Notes under the pieces: model-generated
Database searches by the model: none
The model's input: only the letters and a program-made list of their open reading frames with translations
What the model was told of the DNA's origin: nothing
Position numbers and translations under genes: made by a program
Source: Pantoea sp. alder81
Lineage (GTDB): Bacteria; Pseudomonadota; Gammaproteobacteria; Enterobacterales; Enterobacteriaceae
DNA length: 64,000 nt
Assembly: GCF_020179835.1 (NCBI RefSeq)
Contig: NZ_JAIUDA010000008.1
Span: forward strand, 1-64,000
Reading direction: 5' to 3'
Shown here: positions 56,127 through 64,000 of the stretch, one piece after another
Position numbering within the stretch: the stretch's first letter is position 1
Layout of the letters: every line of letters begins with the position of its first letter

Positions 56127-57559
56127 GATGCGTCATCCTCCAGAACCCAGGTGTCCTTGGTGCCACCGCCCTGCGACGAGTTCACCACCAGCGAACCTTC
56201 GGTCAACGCCACGCGGGTTAAGCCACCCGGCACTAAACGAATATCCGCGCCGCACAAGGCAAAAGGACGCAAATCGATATGGCGCGGCGCCAGACCGTTA
56301 TCGATAAAAGTCGGGCAAGTGGAAAGCGACAGCGTGTCCTGCGCAATGTAGTTTTCCGGGCGCGCTCTCAGGCGATCGCGGAAATCGCTCAGCTCCTGCT
56401 GGCTGGCCACCGGGCCAATCAACATGCCGTAACCGCCGGCGCCGTGCACCTCTTTCACCACCATCTTGCTGAGATTGGCGAGGACGTAAGTCAGATCCTG
56501 TGGCTTGCGGCACTGCCAGGTCGGCACGTTGTTGAGGATCGGATCTTCATCGAGATAGAAGCGGATCATGTCCGGCACATAAGGGTAGATCGATTTGTCA
56601 TCGGCAACGCCGGTGCCAATGGCATTCGCCAGCACCACGTTGCCGGTTCGATACACCGACAGCAGGCCCGGCACGCCAAGCATCGAATCGGGACGGAACG
56701 CCAGTGGATCGAGAAACGCATCATCGACACGCCGATAGATCACATCGATTTTGCACGGCCCGGCGGTGGTGCGCATCATCACCGCGCCGTCTTTAACAAA
56801 CAGATCGGCACTTTCCACCAGCTCAACGCCCATCTGCTGTGCGAGGAAACTGTGTTCGAAGTAGGCGCTGTTAAAGCGGCCCGGCGTCAGCACCACGACG
56901 ACCGGATCGTTAACCGGAGAGCTTTCACGTAGGGTTTGCAGCAGGTGCGAGGGATAGCGCTCTACCGGTGCGATATGCTGCTCAACGAACAGCTCCGGAT
57001 AGAGACGCATCATCATCTTACGGTTCTCCAGCATGTAGGAGACGCCGGACGGCGTGCGCAGGTTGTCCTCAAGGACGTAATATTCGCCGTCGTTGTTACG
57101 CACCATATCGACGCCGGTGATATGCGCATAGATGTTGCGATGCAGATCAACGCCCTGCATACAAGGCTGATACTGATCGTTGATCAATACCTGCTCAGCC
57201 GGAACGATCCCCGCCTTGAGGATGTGTTGTTGATGGTAGATGTCATGCAGGAAGGCATTCAGGGCTTGCACGCGCTGGCGGATGCCACGATCGAGCATCG
57301 CCCATTCACTGGCCGGAATAATACGCGGTACGCTGTCGAACGGGATGAGCCGCTCCGCGCCGCCGTCTTCACCATAGACGTTGAAGGTGATGCCCACGCG
57401 ATGAAACAGCAGTTCCGCCTCTTCGCGCTTACGCGCCACCGCCTCTTTGTCCGCCTGTTGTAACCACTCCCAGTAATGCTGATAGTGCGCACGGTGTTCG
57501 CCACCGCTCAGCAACATCTCATCATAGAAGTGTGACGCTATCTGGTAGCTTTCTTTCAT
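56120..57559 (-). CDS. Circularly permuted ATP-grasp ligase of the Anbu operon
   Basis: The 479-residue protein is a circularly permuted ATP-grasp enzyme (about 70-460; GVDLHRNIYAHITGVDMVRN, VLEDNLRTPSGVSYMLENRK, and VVKEVHGAGGYGMLIGP). Such enzymes are thought to form peptide bonds in the Anbu operon product. It is the first gene of the operon. Confidence 0.9.
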   Translation of the reverse strand: MKESYQIASHFYDEMLLSGGEHRAHYQHYWEWLQQADKEAVARKREEAELLFHRVGITFNVYGEDGGAERLIPFDSVPRIIPASEWAMLDRGIRQRVQALNAFLHDIYHQQHILKAGIVPAEQVLINDQYQPCMQGVDLHRNIYAHITGVDMVRNNDGEYYVLEDNLRTPSGVSYMLENRKMMMRLYPELFVEQHIAPVERYPSHLLQTLRESSPVNDPVVVVLTPGRFNSAYFEHSFLAQQMGVELVESADLFVKDGAVMMRTTAGPCKIDVIYRRVDDAFLDPLAFRPDSMLGVPGLLSVYRTGNVVLANAIGTGVADDKSIYPYVPDMIRFYLDEDPILNNVPTWQCRKPQDLTYVLANLSKMVVKEVHGAGGYGMLIGPVASQQELSDFRDRLRARPENYIAQDTLSLSTCPTFIDNGLAPRHIDLRPFALCGADIRLVPGGLTRVALTEGSLVVNSSQGGGTKDTWVLEDDASC

Positions 57560-57684
57560 GATTTACCCGGCGCTTGTCAGAGGACCTGGATCCTCTCCTG
57601 CACAAAGTGTGCCAGAGGCTCGCGCCCCTCACGGCACACGCGCCCCGCTCACGGGACAGCGCCGGATAACGGTTGCAATGCACC

Positions 57685-58299
57685 TTACTGGTGCATTAAC
57701 TGCTGCGCAATCGGCAGCCAGATATCTGTCATCGCCCCGTCGCCACCGGTAAAAGGATCGCGATGCGGCAACGGCACGCGCGCAATCTGATCTTTTGCCA
57801 CACGTAATCGAGAGGGCTCGTCACGCACGGTTTCAGGCGACATCCCTTCAGGATAGGCGCCAACGGTGAAAAAATCGTCTGAGGCGAACACCTGTTTATG
57901 GCCGACACCGGCCGGGATCAGCACCGCATCGCCTTCACGTAGCGTCACCATACGGCCGCTGTCACCGCCAAACAGCACTTCAGCCCAGCCCGACGCCACG
58001 CCCAGCACTTCATGGGTATTCGGATGGTAATGAGTGTAGGGAAAAATCGGCGCGCGCCATGCTGCTGGCCAACCGTTATCGGTAAAGGTTTTTTCAAACC
58101 AGGCAGCGCTGTCGCTTTGCAGCTCTTCATCATAATCAGGCGCAATGCCGGGCCAGATGATCAGCGGCAACAGGTTATTCGGGACGCCGCCCGAGGGCAC
58201 CGACAGCATCAGATGCTGCGGATTATTGGATGAACCTGCTGAAAAGGTACCGGCGGCGAAAGACATCAGTAACATCAGGCTGGAAGTGTTGGCAGTCAT
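57685..58299 (-). CDS. YjlB-like cupin protein
   Basis: The 204-residue protein has a YjlB-type cupin core with THYHPNTHEVLGV and DAVLIPAGVGHK, which form the metal site, and a conserved VGAYPEG end. The reaction is unknown. ATG 58299 follows GGAG, but a start nearer MLSVPSGG is also possible because the first 35 residues are not typical of the family. It stands alone. Confidence 0.75.
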   Translation of the reverse strand: MTANTSSLMLLMSFAAGTFSAGSSNNPQHLMLSVPSGGVPNNLLPLIIWPGIAPDYDEELQSDSAAWFEKTFTDNGWPAAWRAPIFPYTHYHPNTHEVLGVASGWAEVLFGGDSGRMVTLREGDAVLIPAGVGHKQVFASDDFFTVGAYPEGMSPETVRDEPSRLRVAKDQIARVPLPHRDPFTGGDGAMTDIWLPIAQQLMHQ

Positions 58300-58552
58300 A
58301 CTCTTTCTCCGGGAAGCCACGTTGCTTAATTGTGGCAAAGCCCGAGGGCATTGCAATGTGCGCTTACCAACAAAATTCACATAAAAGAATGATTTACCTT
58401 ACTAAAGCCAAATTAGTTAGCAACATATTTAACATTTTGTGGGGTGAAAAAATGCTGCACGCAACTGTTATAAAAAAACACGCCGATTCTGTATCTGATT
58501 CGCTTCACTGTTATGTGATTAACTGGCAGGCAGTAACAATTAGAGGTGAACA

Positions 58553-59035
58553 ATGGACACGATCAAACAAATCCTGCTCGATGAAATCGCCACGCTGAAC
58601 CGTGAAGGCCAGCGCGATAATCTGCCACGCTTTAGCTTTTCATTCCTCAAAACCCATCCGGGGCTGTGGGCGATCATGTACCTGTGCTATGCGCTGTGCG
58701 TGGCACTGATCTTCTCCACCGACATGCTCGGCTGGCCAGCCTTCTGGTTTGCCACCGCTTTTGTGCTGGTGATGAGCTTCCTGATGCTGATGGATATCAA
58801 CCCCAAATACCGCTTTGAGGACATCGATACCCTGGATCTGCGTGTGTGCTACAACGGTGAATGGTATTACGTGCAGCCGGTTTCGCAACAGGCGCTGGAT
58901 AAGATCGTGGAAAACCCCGGCACGCCCGATCGCGTGCGCAGCGGCATCGATCGCCTGATGAAGCAGAAAGGTGAAGTGGATTTTTATGATGTTTATTACC
59001 TGACATGGGGCAATAAACAGGCGGCATCTATTTGA
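58553..59035 (+). CDS. ylaC: YlaC-family inner-membrane protein
   Basis: The 160-residue protein matches E. coli YlaC: RDNLPRFSFSFLKTHPGL, two membrane segments (about 35-80), then YRFEDIDTLDLRVCYNGEWY and a soluble C-terminal part with GEVDFYDVY. The function is unknown. GAGGTGA lies 4-10 bases upstream of the ATG. Confidence 0.9.
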   Translation: MDTIKQILLDEIATLNREGQRDNLPRFSFSFLKTHPGLWAIMYLCYALCVALIFSTDMLGWPAFWFATAFVLVMSFLMLMDINPKYRFEDIDTLDLRVCYNGEWYYVQPVSQQALDKIVENPGTPDRVRSGIDRLMKQKGEVDFYDVYYLTWGNKQAASI

Positions 59036-59054
59036 TTCACTACCATTTATCGGA

Positions 59055-59121
59055 GGTGCGCATTAATGCGCACCCTACGAAAATTTGATGCGAATTTGTC
59101 GTGTCGCCATTTATGGCGACT
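59055..59121. repeat. REPIN-like paired hairpin, copy e, overlapping a gene end
   Basis: Hairpin B (ggtgcgcattaatgcgcacc) and hairpin A (gtcgccatttatggcgac, 59103-59120) face each other across a 28-base spacer. Hairpin A contains the stop codon of the MocR-type gene at 59111. Confidence 0.8.
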
Positions 59122-60571
59122 CCAGCTGAGCAATCAATTTCCCTAACGTCTCTACCGCTGCCTCGGCGCGCGCATCCCACGGCCAGGCGGTATTGAAGCG
59201 GAAACAGTGGCTGAATCCTTCACTGCCCGAGAACAGCTGACCGGGCGCGATGCTAATGCCCTCTTTCAACGCCAGATGATAAAGCTGCGTTGTGTTGATG
59301 TGTTCCGGCAGCGTAATCCACAGGAAATAGCCGCCCGGCGTATCACCGATCTGCGCGTCAGCAGGCAGCACACGGCGCAATGCTTGCTGAGCCAGCTGCT
59401 TACGCTTTGCCAGCGTCTGGCGCAGCTTCTTTAAGTGCGTGTCGTAGCTGCGGGTGCTGAGGAAGTCGGCCAATGCCAGCTGCATCGGCGCGCTGGTTGA
59501 GAGCGTGCTCATGAGCTGAATACGCTGCACGCGCTGCGCATAGCGCCCGGCAGCCACCCAACCGACGCGAAATCCCGCCACCAGATTCTTCGAAAAGCTG
59601 CCGCAATGCAGCACATTCCCATCGCGATCAAAGGCTTTGGCAGGCAAAGGCTTATCGTGGCCGCTGTAGAGATCGCTGTAAACATCATCCTCAACCATCG
59701 CCACCTTGTAGCGAGCCAGCAGCGCAACCAATTGCTGTTTACGTTCAACGCTCAGAGTAAAGCCGAGCGGGTTTTGTCGGTTGGTCATCAGCCAGCAGGC
59801 TTTAACCGGCCAGCGTTGCAGCGCCTGCTCCAGTTCGTCGAGATCGATGCCCTGCTCGACGTCGCTGGCGATGGCAATCGCATTCAGTTTCAGGCGCTCA
59901 ATCACCTGCAAGGCACCGTAGAACGAAGGATTTTCGATCACCACCCAATCACCGGGTTCGGTCACCGCTTGCAGGCTGAGGTTCAAAGCTTCCATCGCGC
60001 CGTTGGTGATGACGATATCGTCTGGTGACAAGGTAATGCCCTGCTGGGCATAGCGCTGCGCCAGAATCTTACGCAGCGCTTCGTTGCCAGGCGGCAGATT
60101 GTTCAGGGCATCGCTGGGTTTCAGATTGTGCGAGACTTTGACCAGTGAGCGCATCAGCTGGCGCTGGGGAAAGAGTTCGGGATCGGGAAAGGCTGAGCCA
60201 AACGGCATGATGGCTGGATCACGCGTGGCTTGCAGCACATCAAACACGAAGCTGTTGGTGTCCGCCTGATCGGTTTTGGCGATCGCCTGGGTAGGCAGAC
60301 GCGGGCGGCTTTCGGCAGCTCGTGGCGCAACGTAGTAACCAGATTGCGGCCTTGACAGGATCCAGCCCTGGCTTTCCAGCACCTCATAAGCGTGCATCAC
60401 CGTCATCAGGCTAAGGCCGCTCTGTTCTGCCTGCTGACGTAATGACGGCAACTTTTCGCCCGGCGGCCAGATGCGCGCTTCGATCTGCGTCCGAAGCTGA
60501 TCGACCAACTGCTGATATTTCGCCACCCTGGCTCCGATGTTGGAAATGAGTGCGGCCATTTTCACTGACAT
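59111..60571 (-). CDS. MocR-type GntR/aminotransferase fusion regulator
   Basis: The 486-residue protein joins a GntR winged-helix domain (about 20-90; LPSLRQQAEQSGLSLMTVMH) to a fold-type I aminotransferase domain with the PLP-binding Lys (CGSFSKNLVAGFRVGW). It belongs to the PdxR/YdcR-like MocR family, which sense PLP-linked ligands; the target is unknown. ATG 60571 is preferred to a TTG five codons earlier. The last two residues and the stop are inside a REPIN-like hairpin, so the C-terminus may have been altered by it. Confidence 0.85.
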   Translation of the reverse strand: MSVKMAALISNIGARVAKYQQLVDQLRTQIEARIWPPGEKLPSLRQQAEQSGLSLMTVMHAYEVLESQGWILSRPQSGYYVAPRAAESRPRLPTQAIAKTDQADTNSFVFDVLQATRDPAIMPFGSAFPDPELFPQRQLMRSLVKVSHNLKPSDALNNLPPGNEALRKILAQRYAQQGITLSPDDIVITNGAMEALNLSLQAVTEPGDWVVIENPSFYGALQVIERLKLNAIAIASDVEQGIDLDELEQALQRWPVKACWLMTNRQNPLGFTLSVERKQQLVALLARYKVAMVEDDVYSDLYSGHDKPLPAKAFDRDGNVLHCGSFSKNLVAGFRVGWVAAGRYAQRVQRIQLMSTLSTSAPMQLALADFLSTRSYDTHLKKLRQTLAKRKQLAQQALRRVLPADAQIGDTPGGYFLWITLPEHINTTQLYHLALKEGISIAPGQLFSGSEGFSHCFRFNTAWPWDARAEAAVETLGKLIAQLESP

Positions 60572-60766
60572 GGCCCTATCCCGCAAGCGTGATAGTGGAT
60601 TGTTGGGCAGGGAATGTTACTCAGACATTCACGCTAAACCGCGCTGATGAAGCTCCCTTATCCAGCTAAATGGAGAGGGGAGCGCCAGACAGGGAATCAC
60701 ACTTGGCCGCGCAGAGGACGGCCCTCTTCCTGCGTGAGAATAAGGGCCATCACCGCACAAATGCCC

Positions 60767-62857
60767 TTAAGACAATTGCACCAGTTGCTGCTCATTTTCG
60801 ACAAAATTCGGCAGTTCGTGAATGCGATCCGGTGGCACCGGTTTGCCCAGCAAATAACCCTGCAAGGTATCGCAACCCAGGCCGGTGAGGAACGCTTGCT
60901 GCTCCTGGGTTTCCACGCCTTCCGCCACCACTTTCAGATCCAGCGACTGCGCCAGTGCCACAATCGCAGAAACAATGGTGGCATCTTCCGATTTCGCCTG
61001 CAGTTCATTGACAAAGGCGCGGTCAATCTTCAGCTCACTGGCGGGCAGACGCTTGAGATACAGCAGGCTTGAATAGCCGGTACCGAAATCATCAATCGAG
61101 GCTTTTACGCCCATATCCGTCAGTTGCGTCAGAATACGCACACTCTCTTCCGGATCGCGCATCGCCGTGGTTTCCGTCACTTCCAGCGTCAGCAGTTCTG
61201 CCGGTATCTTGTGCTGTGCCAGCGCCTGGGTGACGGTTTCCACCAGGTTGCTCTGCTCAAACTGCAGCGCAGAGAGGTTCACCGCCACCGACCAGTGTGG
61301 ATGCCCCTGCAGATGCCAACTGTGCAGCTGACGGCAGGCTTCATTAATCACCCAGTTGCCGATGTTGATGATCATGCCGGTCTTCTCGGCAATCGGCAGG
61401 AATTTGTCCGGTGCCAGCAAACCGCGCGTTGGATGTTCCCAGCGCAGCAGTGCTTCAAAGCCAAGAATCGGACCGCTCGGCGCACAATATTTTGGCTGGT
61501 AGAACAGACGCAACTCTCCGTTATCCAGCGCCTGCCACAGATCGTTATTCAGCTGTAGCTGCGACTGCGCCAGGGTGTTCATCGATGGCTGGAAGAAGTT
61601 GTAGCCGTTGCGGCCGTTGTTTTTGGTGTGGTACATCGCAGCGTCGGCGTTAAACATCAGCTCGCGCTCATCTTTACCGTCGCCAGGATAAACCGCGATG
61701 CCGATACTCAGCGACACCACCAGCTCGTAGCGTGAGATATCAAACGGACGATCGACCGCTTTCACCAATGCATCCGCCACCGCAGCCGCATCATTGGGCT
61801 CATCGATTTCGATCAGCAGCACAAACTCGTCGCCGCCCATGCGCGCCAGCGTGTAGTGCCCTTTCATCTGGCCGATCATGCGCTCGGCGACAGCAATCAG
61901 CAGGTTGTCACCCACATGGTGACCAAAGGCGTCATTGACCGCTTTGAAGCCATCCAAATCCATAAACATCAGCGCAAACTGCGATTTCTCGCGATTGGCT
62001 TTGTTGATGGATTGTTCCAGACGATCTTCCAGCAAAATACGGTTTGGCAGGCGCGTAAGGTTATCGTGCAGTGCCAGCTGCGCCAGCTCGCGGTTGGCTT
62101 CCGCCAGCGAGTGCGCAAGGATTGAGGTGCGCGCTTGCAGGCGTGCATCCAGCATCGAAACCAGCAACGTAATGCCGAGGATCGCCAGCGTCACCACGGT
62201 GACCACAATCGCCAGCCAGTTGCTGTTGACGCCCATGTGCGTGGCGTGACTCATCTCCGGGAAGCTGGCGGCCGCCATGCCGGTGTAGTGCATACCGGCA
62301 ATGGCGCAGCCCATCACCACCGAAGCACCGAGACGCAAAATCGTCACGCGTCCGTGTCCTTCACGCAGGTTAAAGGCCAGCCATAGCGCCGCGCCCGAGG
62401 CCACCAGCGCAATCACCACCGATGCGGCAACCCAGCCCCAGTTCCAGGTGATGCCCGGCGCAAACATCAGTGCCGCCATCCCCATGTAGTGCATGGCGAC
62501 CACGCCCGAACCGAGCACAAAAGCCCCGCCCGTTAAGCGCCGCCAGGAGAGTTCATGTGATGAGCACACCAGCCACAAGGCAAAAATCGATGCCAGGATC
62601 GCAACCGCCATTGAAGTGGCCGTCAGCAGCGGATCGTAGCTCATCACCATATCCAGGCTCATCGACAACATGCCGATGAAATGCATCGCCCAGACTCCGA
62701 CGCCCATGGCGAATCCACCGCCCAATAACCAAACCAGCGCCGCCTTGCCAGTTGAAGAAGCCACGCGTCCCGCCATATCCAGCGCGGTAAATGAGGCCAG
62801 CATCGCCACCAGAATGGAAACGATGACGGTAAACGAATCGTACGAAGTCACTAACAT
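60767..62857 (-). CDS. MHYT-GGDEF-EAL protein (c-di-GMP metabolism)
   Basis: The 696-residue protein has an N-terminal MHYT membrane sensor (about 1-245; repeated MHYxGM/MHFIGM motifs, probable copper or gas sensing), a GGDEF domain (about 265-430; RMGGDEFVLLIE, no RxxD site) and an EAL domain (about 440-690; EALLRWEHPT, DDFGTGYSSL). Both catalytic motifs are intact. A close paralogue follows at 63018 upstream on the same strand. Confidence 0.92.
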   Translation of the reverse strand: MLVTSYDSFTVIVSILVAMLASFTALDMAGRVASSTGKAALVWLLGGGFAMGVGVWAMHFIGMLSMSLDMVMSYDPLLTATSMAVAILASIFALWLVCSSHELSWRRLTGGAFVLGSGVVAMHYMGMAALMFAPGITWNWGWVAASVVIALVASGAALWLAFNLREGHGRVTILRLGASVVMGCAIAGMHYTGMAAASFPEMSHATHMGVNSNWLAIVVTVVTLAILGITLLVSMLDARLQARTSILAHSLAEANRELAQLALHDNLTRLPNRILLEDRLEQSINKANREKSQFALMFMDLDGFKAVNDAFGHHVGDNLLIAVAERMIGQMKGHYTLARMGGDEFVLLIEIDEPNDAAAVADALVKAVDRPFDISRYELVVSLSIGIAVYPGDGKDERELMFNADAAMYHTKNNGRNGYNFFQPSMNTLAQSQLQLNNDLWQALDNGELRLFYQPKYCAPSGPILGFEALLRWEHPTRGLLAPDKFLPIAEKTGMIINIGNWVINEACRQLHSWHLQGHPHWSVAVNLSALQFEQSNLVETVTQALAQHKIPAELLTLEVTETTAMRDPEESVRILTQLTDMGVKASIDDFGTGYSSLLYLKRLPASELKIDRAFVNELQAKSEDATIVSAIVALAQSLDLKVVAEGVETQEQQAFLTGLGCDTLQGYLLGKPVPPDRIHELPNFVENEQQLVQLS

Positions 62858-63017
62858 AGTGATTTCCCAAGTTAAAGCCGTTGTAATTCAGCTGTGGTGT
62901 TGTGAAGAAAAAGAAAATGCCATTAGTTTTATTGTGTAATTTATCGGCAGATGTACTGCCGATTTGAGTCTTCGAACGATGAAACCTTCCGATGAGGAAG
63001 AAAATAAAAATTGTTTA

Positions 63018-64000
63018 TCAGGCGCTGGTGAGCGGCAGCGGCTGCTCAGCAAACAACAGCGGCTGTGTATTAAGCGAAGCGGTAAATTCACCGATACGCT
63101 CTGCCGGTGTGGGCTTGCCCAGCAGATAGCCCTGCAGCGTGTCAAAACCGAGTCCAGTCAGCAGACGCTGCTGCTCCTCGGTTTCCACCCCTTCGGCCAC
63201 CATGCGCAGATTGAGACTTTGAGCCAGCGTCAACATAGCGCTCACCACTGTGGCGTCTTCGCTGTCGGCTCGCAGGCTGTTAATAAAGGCTCGGTCGATT
63301 TTCAGCTCGGTGGCCTCCAGATGTTTCAGATGCAGCAAGTTGGCATAACCGATACCGAAGTTATCAATCGCCACTTTCACACCCAGCTGGTGCAGTTCGG
63401 CAATGCGCATTTGGCTAAACTGCGGATCGCGCATCGCGATATTCTCGGTAATCTCCAGCATCAGCGCGCCCTCTGGCAGCTGATAGCGCATCAGTGCATG
63501 ACGTAAGCTGTCGATAAGATCGCGCTGATGGAACTGCAACGCCGAAAGGTTCACTGACACGGTCCAGTCTCGATGGCCTTCATCGTGCCACTGCTTCAAC
63601 TGACGGCACGCTTCGTTGATCACCCAATTGCCCAGCGCCACGATTTGCCCGGTTTTCTCTGCGCGCGGCAGGAACATATCCGGCATCAGCAAGCCGCGAC
63701 GTGGGTGCTGCCACCGCAGTAGCGCTTCGAAGCCTATCAGCACCGTGCCGCCTGCGCGGAACTTTGGCTGATAGAACAGGCACATTTCCTGATATTCCAG
63801 TGCGTTCCACAGGTCATTCGCCAGCGCCAGCTGATGCTGGGCCACGGCGCTCATCACCGGCTCAAACAGGCACCAGCCGTTTCGGCCACTGTGTTTGGTG
63901 TGATACATGGCGGAGTCAGCGTTGAACATCATCTCCTGCTGGCTACGGCCGTGCAGCGGGAACACCACGATGCCAATACTGAGGGATACCCGCAGCGAAT
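63018..64000 (-). CDS. GGDEF-EAL protein, partial; EAL domain with altered DDFG motif
   Basis: The 5' end lies beyond the window. The visible 327 residues hold the end of a GGDEF domain (SLRVSLSIGIVVFP, AMYHTKHSGRNG) and a complete EAL domain (EALLRWQHPRRG, ITENIAMRD). The motif DDFGTGYSS is DNFGIGYAN here, losing one of the two metal-binding Asp residues. This suggests a weak or inactive phosphodiesterase that may serve as a c-di-GMP receptor. It is a tandem paralogue of the MHYT protein at 60767, and the missing N-terminus probably also has MHYT. Confidence 0.85.
   Translation of the reverse strand, partial: SLRVSLSIGIVVFPLHGRSQQEMMFNADSAMYHTKHSGRNGWCLFEPVMSAVAQHQLALANDLWNALEYQEMCLFYQPKFRAGGTVLIGFEALLRWQHPRRGLLMPDMFLPRAEKTGQIVALGNWVINEACRQLKQWHDEGHRDWTVSVNLSALQFHQRDLIDSLRHALMRYQLPEGALMLEITENIAMRDPQFSQMRIAELHQLGVKVAIDNFGIGYANLLHLKHLEATELKIDRAFINSLRADSEDATVVSAMLTLAQSLNLRMVAEGVETEEQQRLLTGLGFDTLQGYLLGKPTPAERIGEFTASLNTQPLLFAEQPLPLTSA

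Overview
The window looks like a chromosome segment of a plant- or environment-associated enterobacterium of the Erwiniaceae, most likely Pantoea or a close relative. The reasons are the E. coli-like order prfC-osmY-ytjA-yjjU-yjjV-deoC-deoA-deoB-deoD (with yjjW/yjjI missing), an extra mrdA-type PBP2, ylaC, ftnA, and many c-di-GMP proteins. No 16S gene or other species marker is present, so the genus is an inference.

Region 1 (1 to about 8.7 kb) is the end of an integrative and conjugative element of the SPI-7/PFGI-1 class. It has a truncated IS3-family element at the window edge, a tyrosine-recombinase-like gene (870-1757), an AT-rich three-gene operon on the opposite strand (1763-4011), a conserved-looking orphan (4318-4821), ardC antirestriction (4900-5886), a MobH/TraI_2-type relaxase whose HD/histidine motifs are lost (6014-7498), and a complete tyrosine integrase (7575-8588). 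The three-gene operon carries a PD-(D/E)XK-like nuclease signature in its last gene. It sits where such elements carry cargo and is the best candidate here for an undescribed system, plausibly anti-phage defence.

Region 2 (8.7-25.2 kb) is accessory chromosome. It holds small envelope or stress genes (DUF1471, ASCH, a lectin-like secreted protein), a carboxylesterase, and four LysR regulators beside small redox genes (DoxX, tautomerase, ABM monooxygenase, GrxB). A glutathione-dependent formaldehyde detoxification set follows (frmR, an AraC-type gene, frmA, gfa) with FrmR-type operators, then a DHA2 efflux pump, a cupin protein and tRNA-Phe.

Region 3 (25.5-29.8 kb) is a biofilm signalling block: a BdlA-like PAS-PAS-MCP protein followed by a SiaA-SiaB-SiaC-SiaD cascade (phosphatase, kinase, switch protein, diguanylate cyclase). 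The phosphatase has CBS domains where Pseudomonas SiaA has a membrane sensor.

Region 4 (29.9-43.5 kb) is core genome: mrdA paralogue, the deoxyribonucleoside catabolism operon deoCABD with DeoR and CRP sites, yjjV/yjjU, an apparently frameshifted ytjA, osmY, prfC, an M20 amidohydrolase and ftnA. Region 5 (43.6-64 kb) holds a triple-PAS GGDEF-EAL protein, an FbpA-type ABC transporter with a metallo-beta-lactamase-fold partner, an OlsF-like ornithine lipid synthase, the Anbu operon (ATP-grasp, alpha-E, transglutaminase, Anbu peptidase), a cupin, ylaC, a MocR-type regulator and two tandem MHYT-type GGDEF-EAL proteins, the last cut by the window edge. Five copies of a paired-hairpin intergenic repeat (REPIN-like) lie between 31.9 and 59.1 kb.
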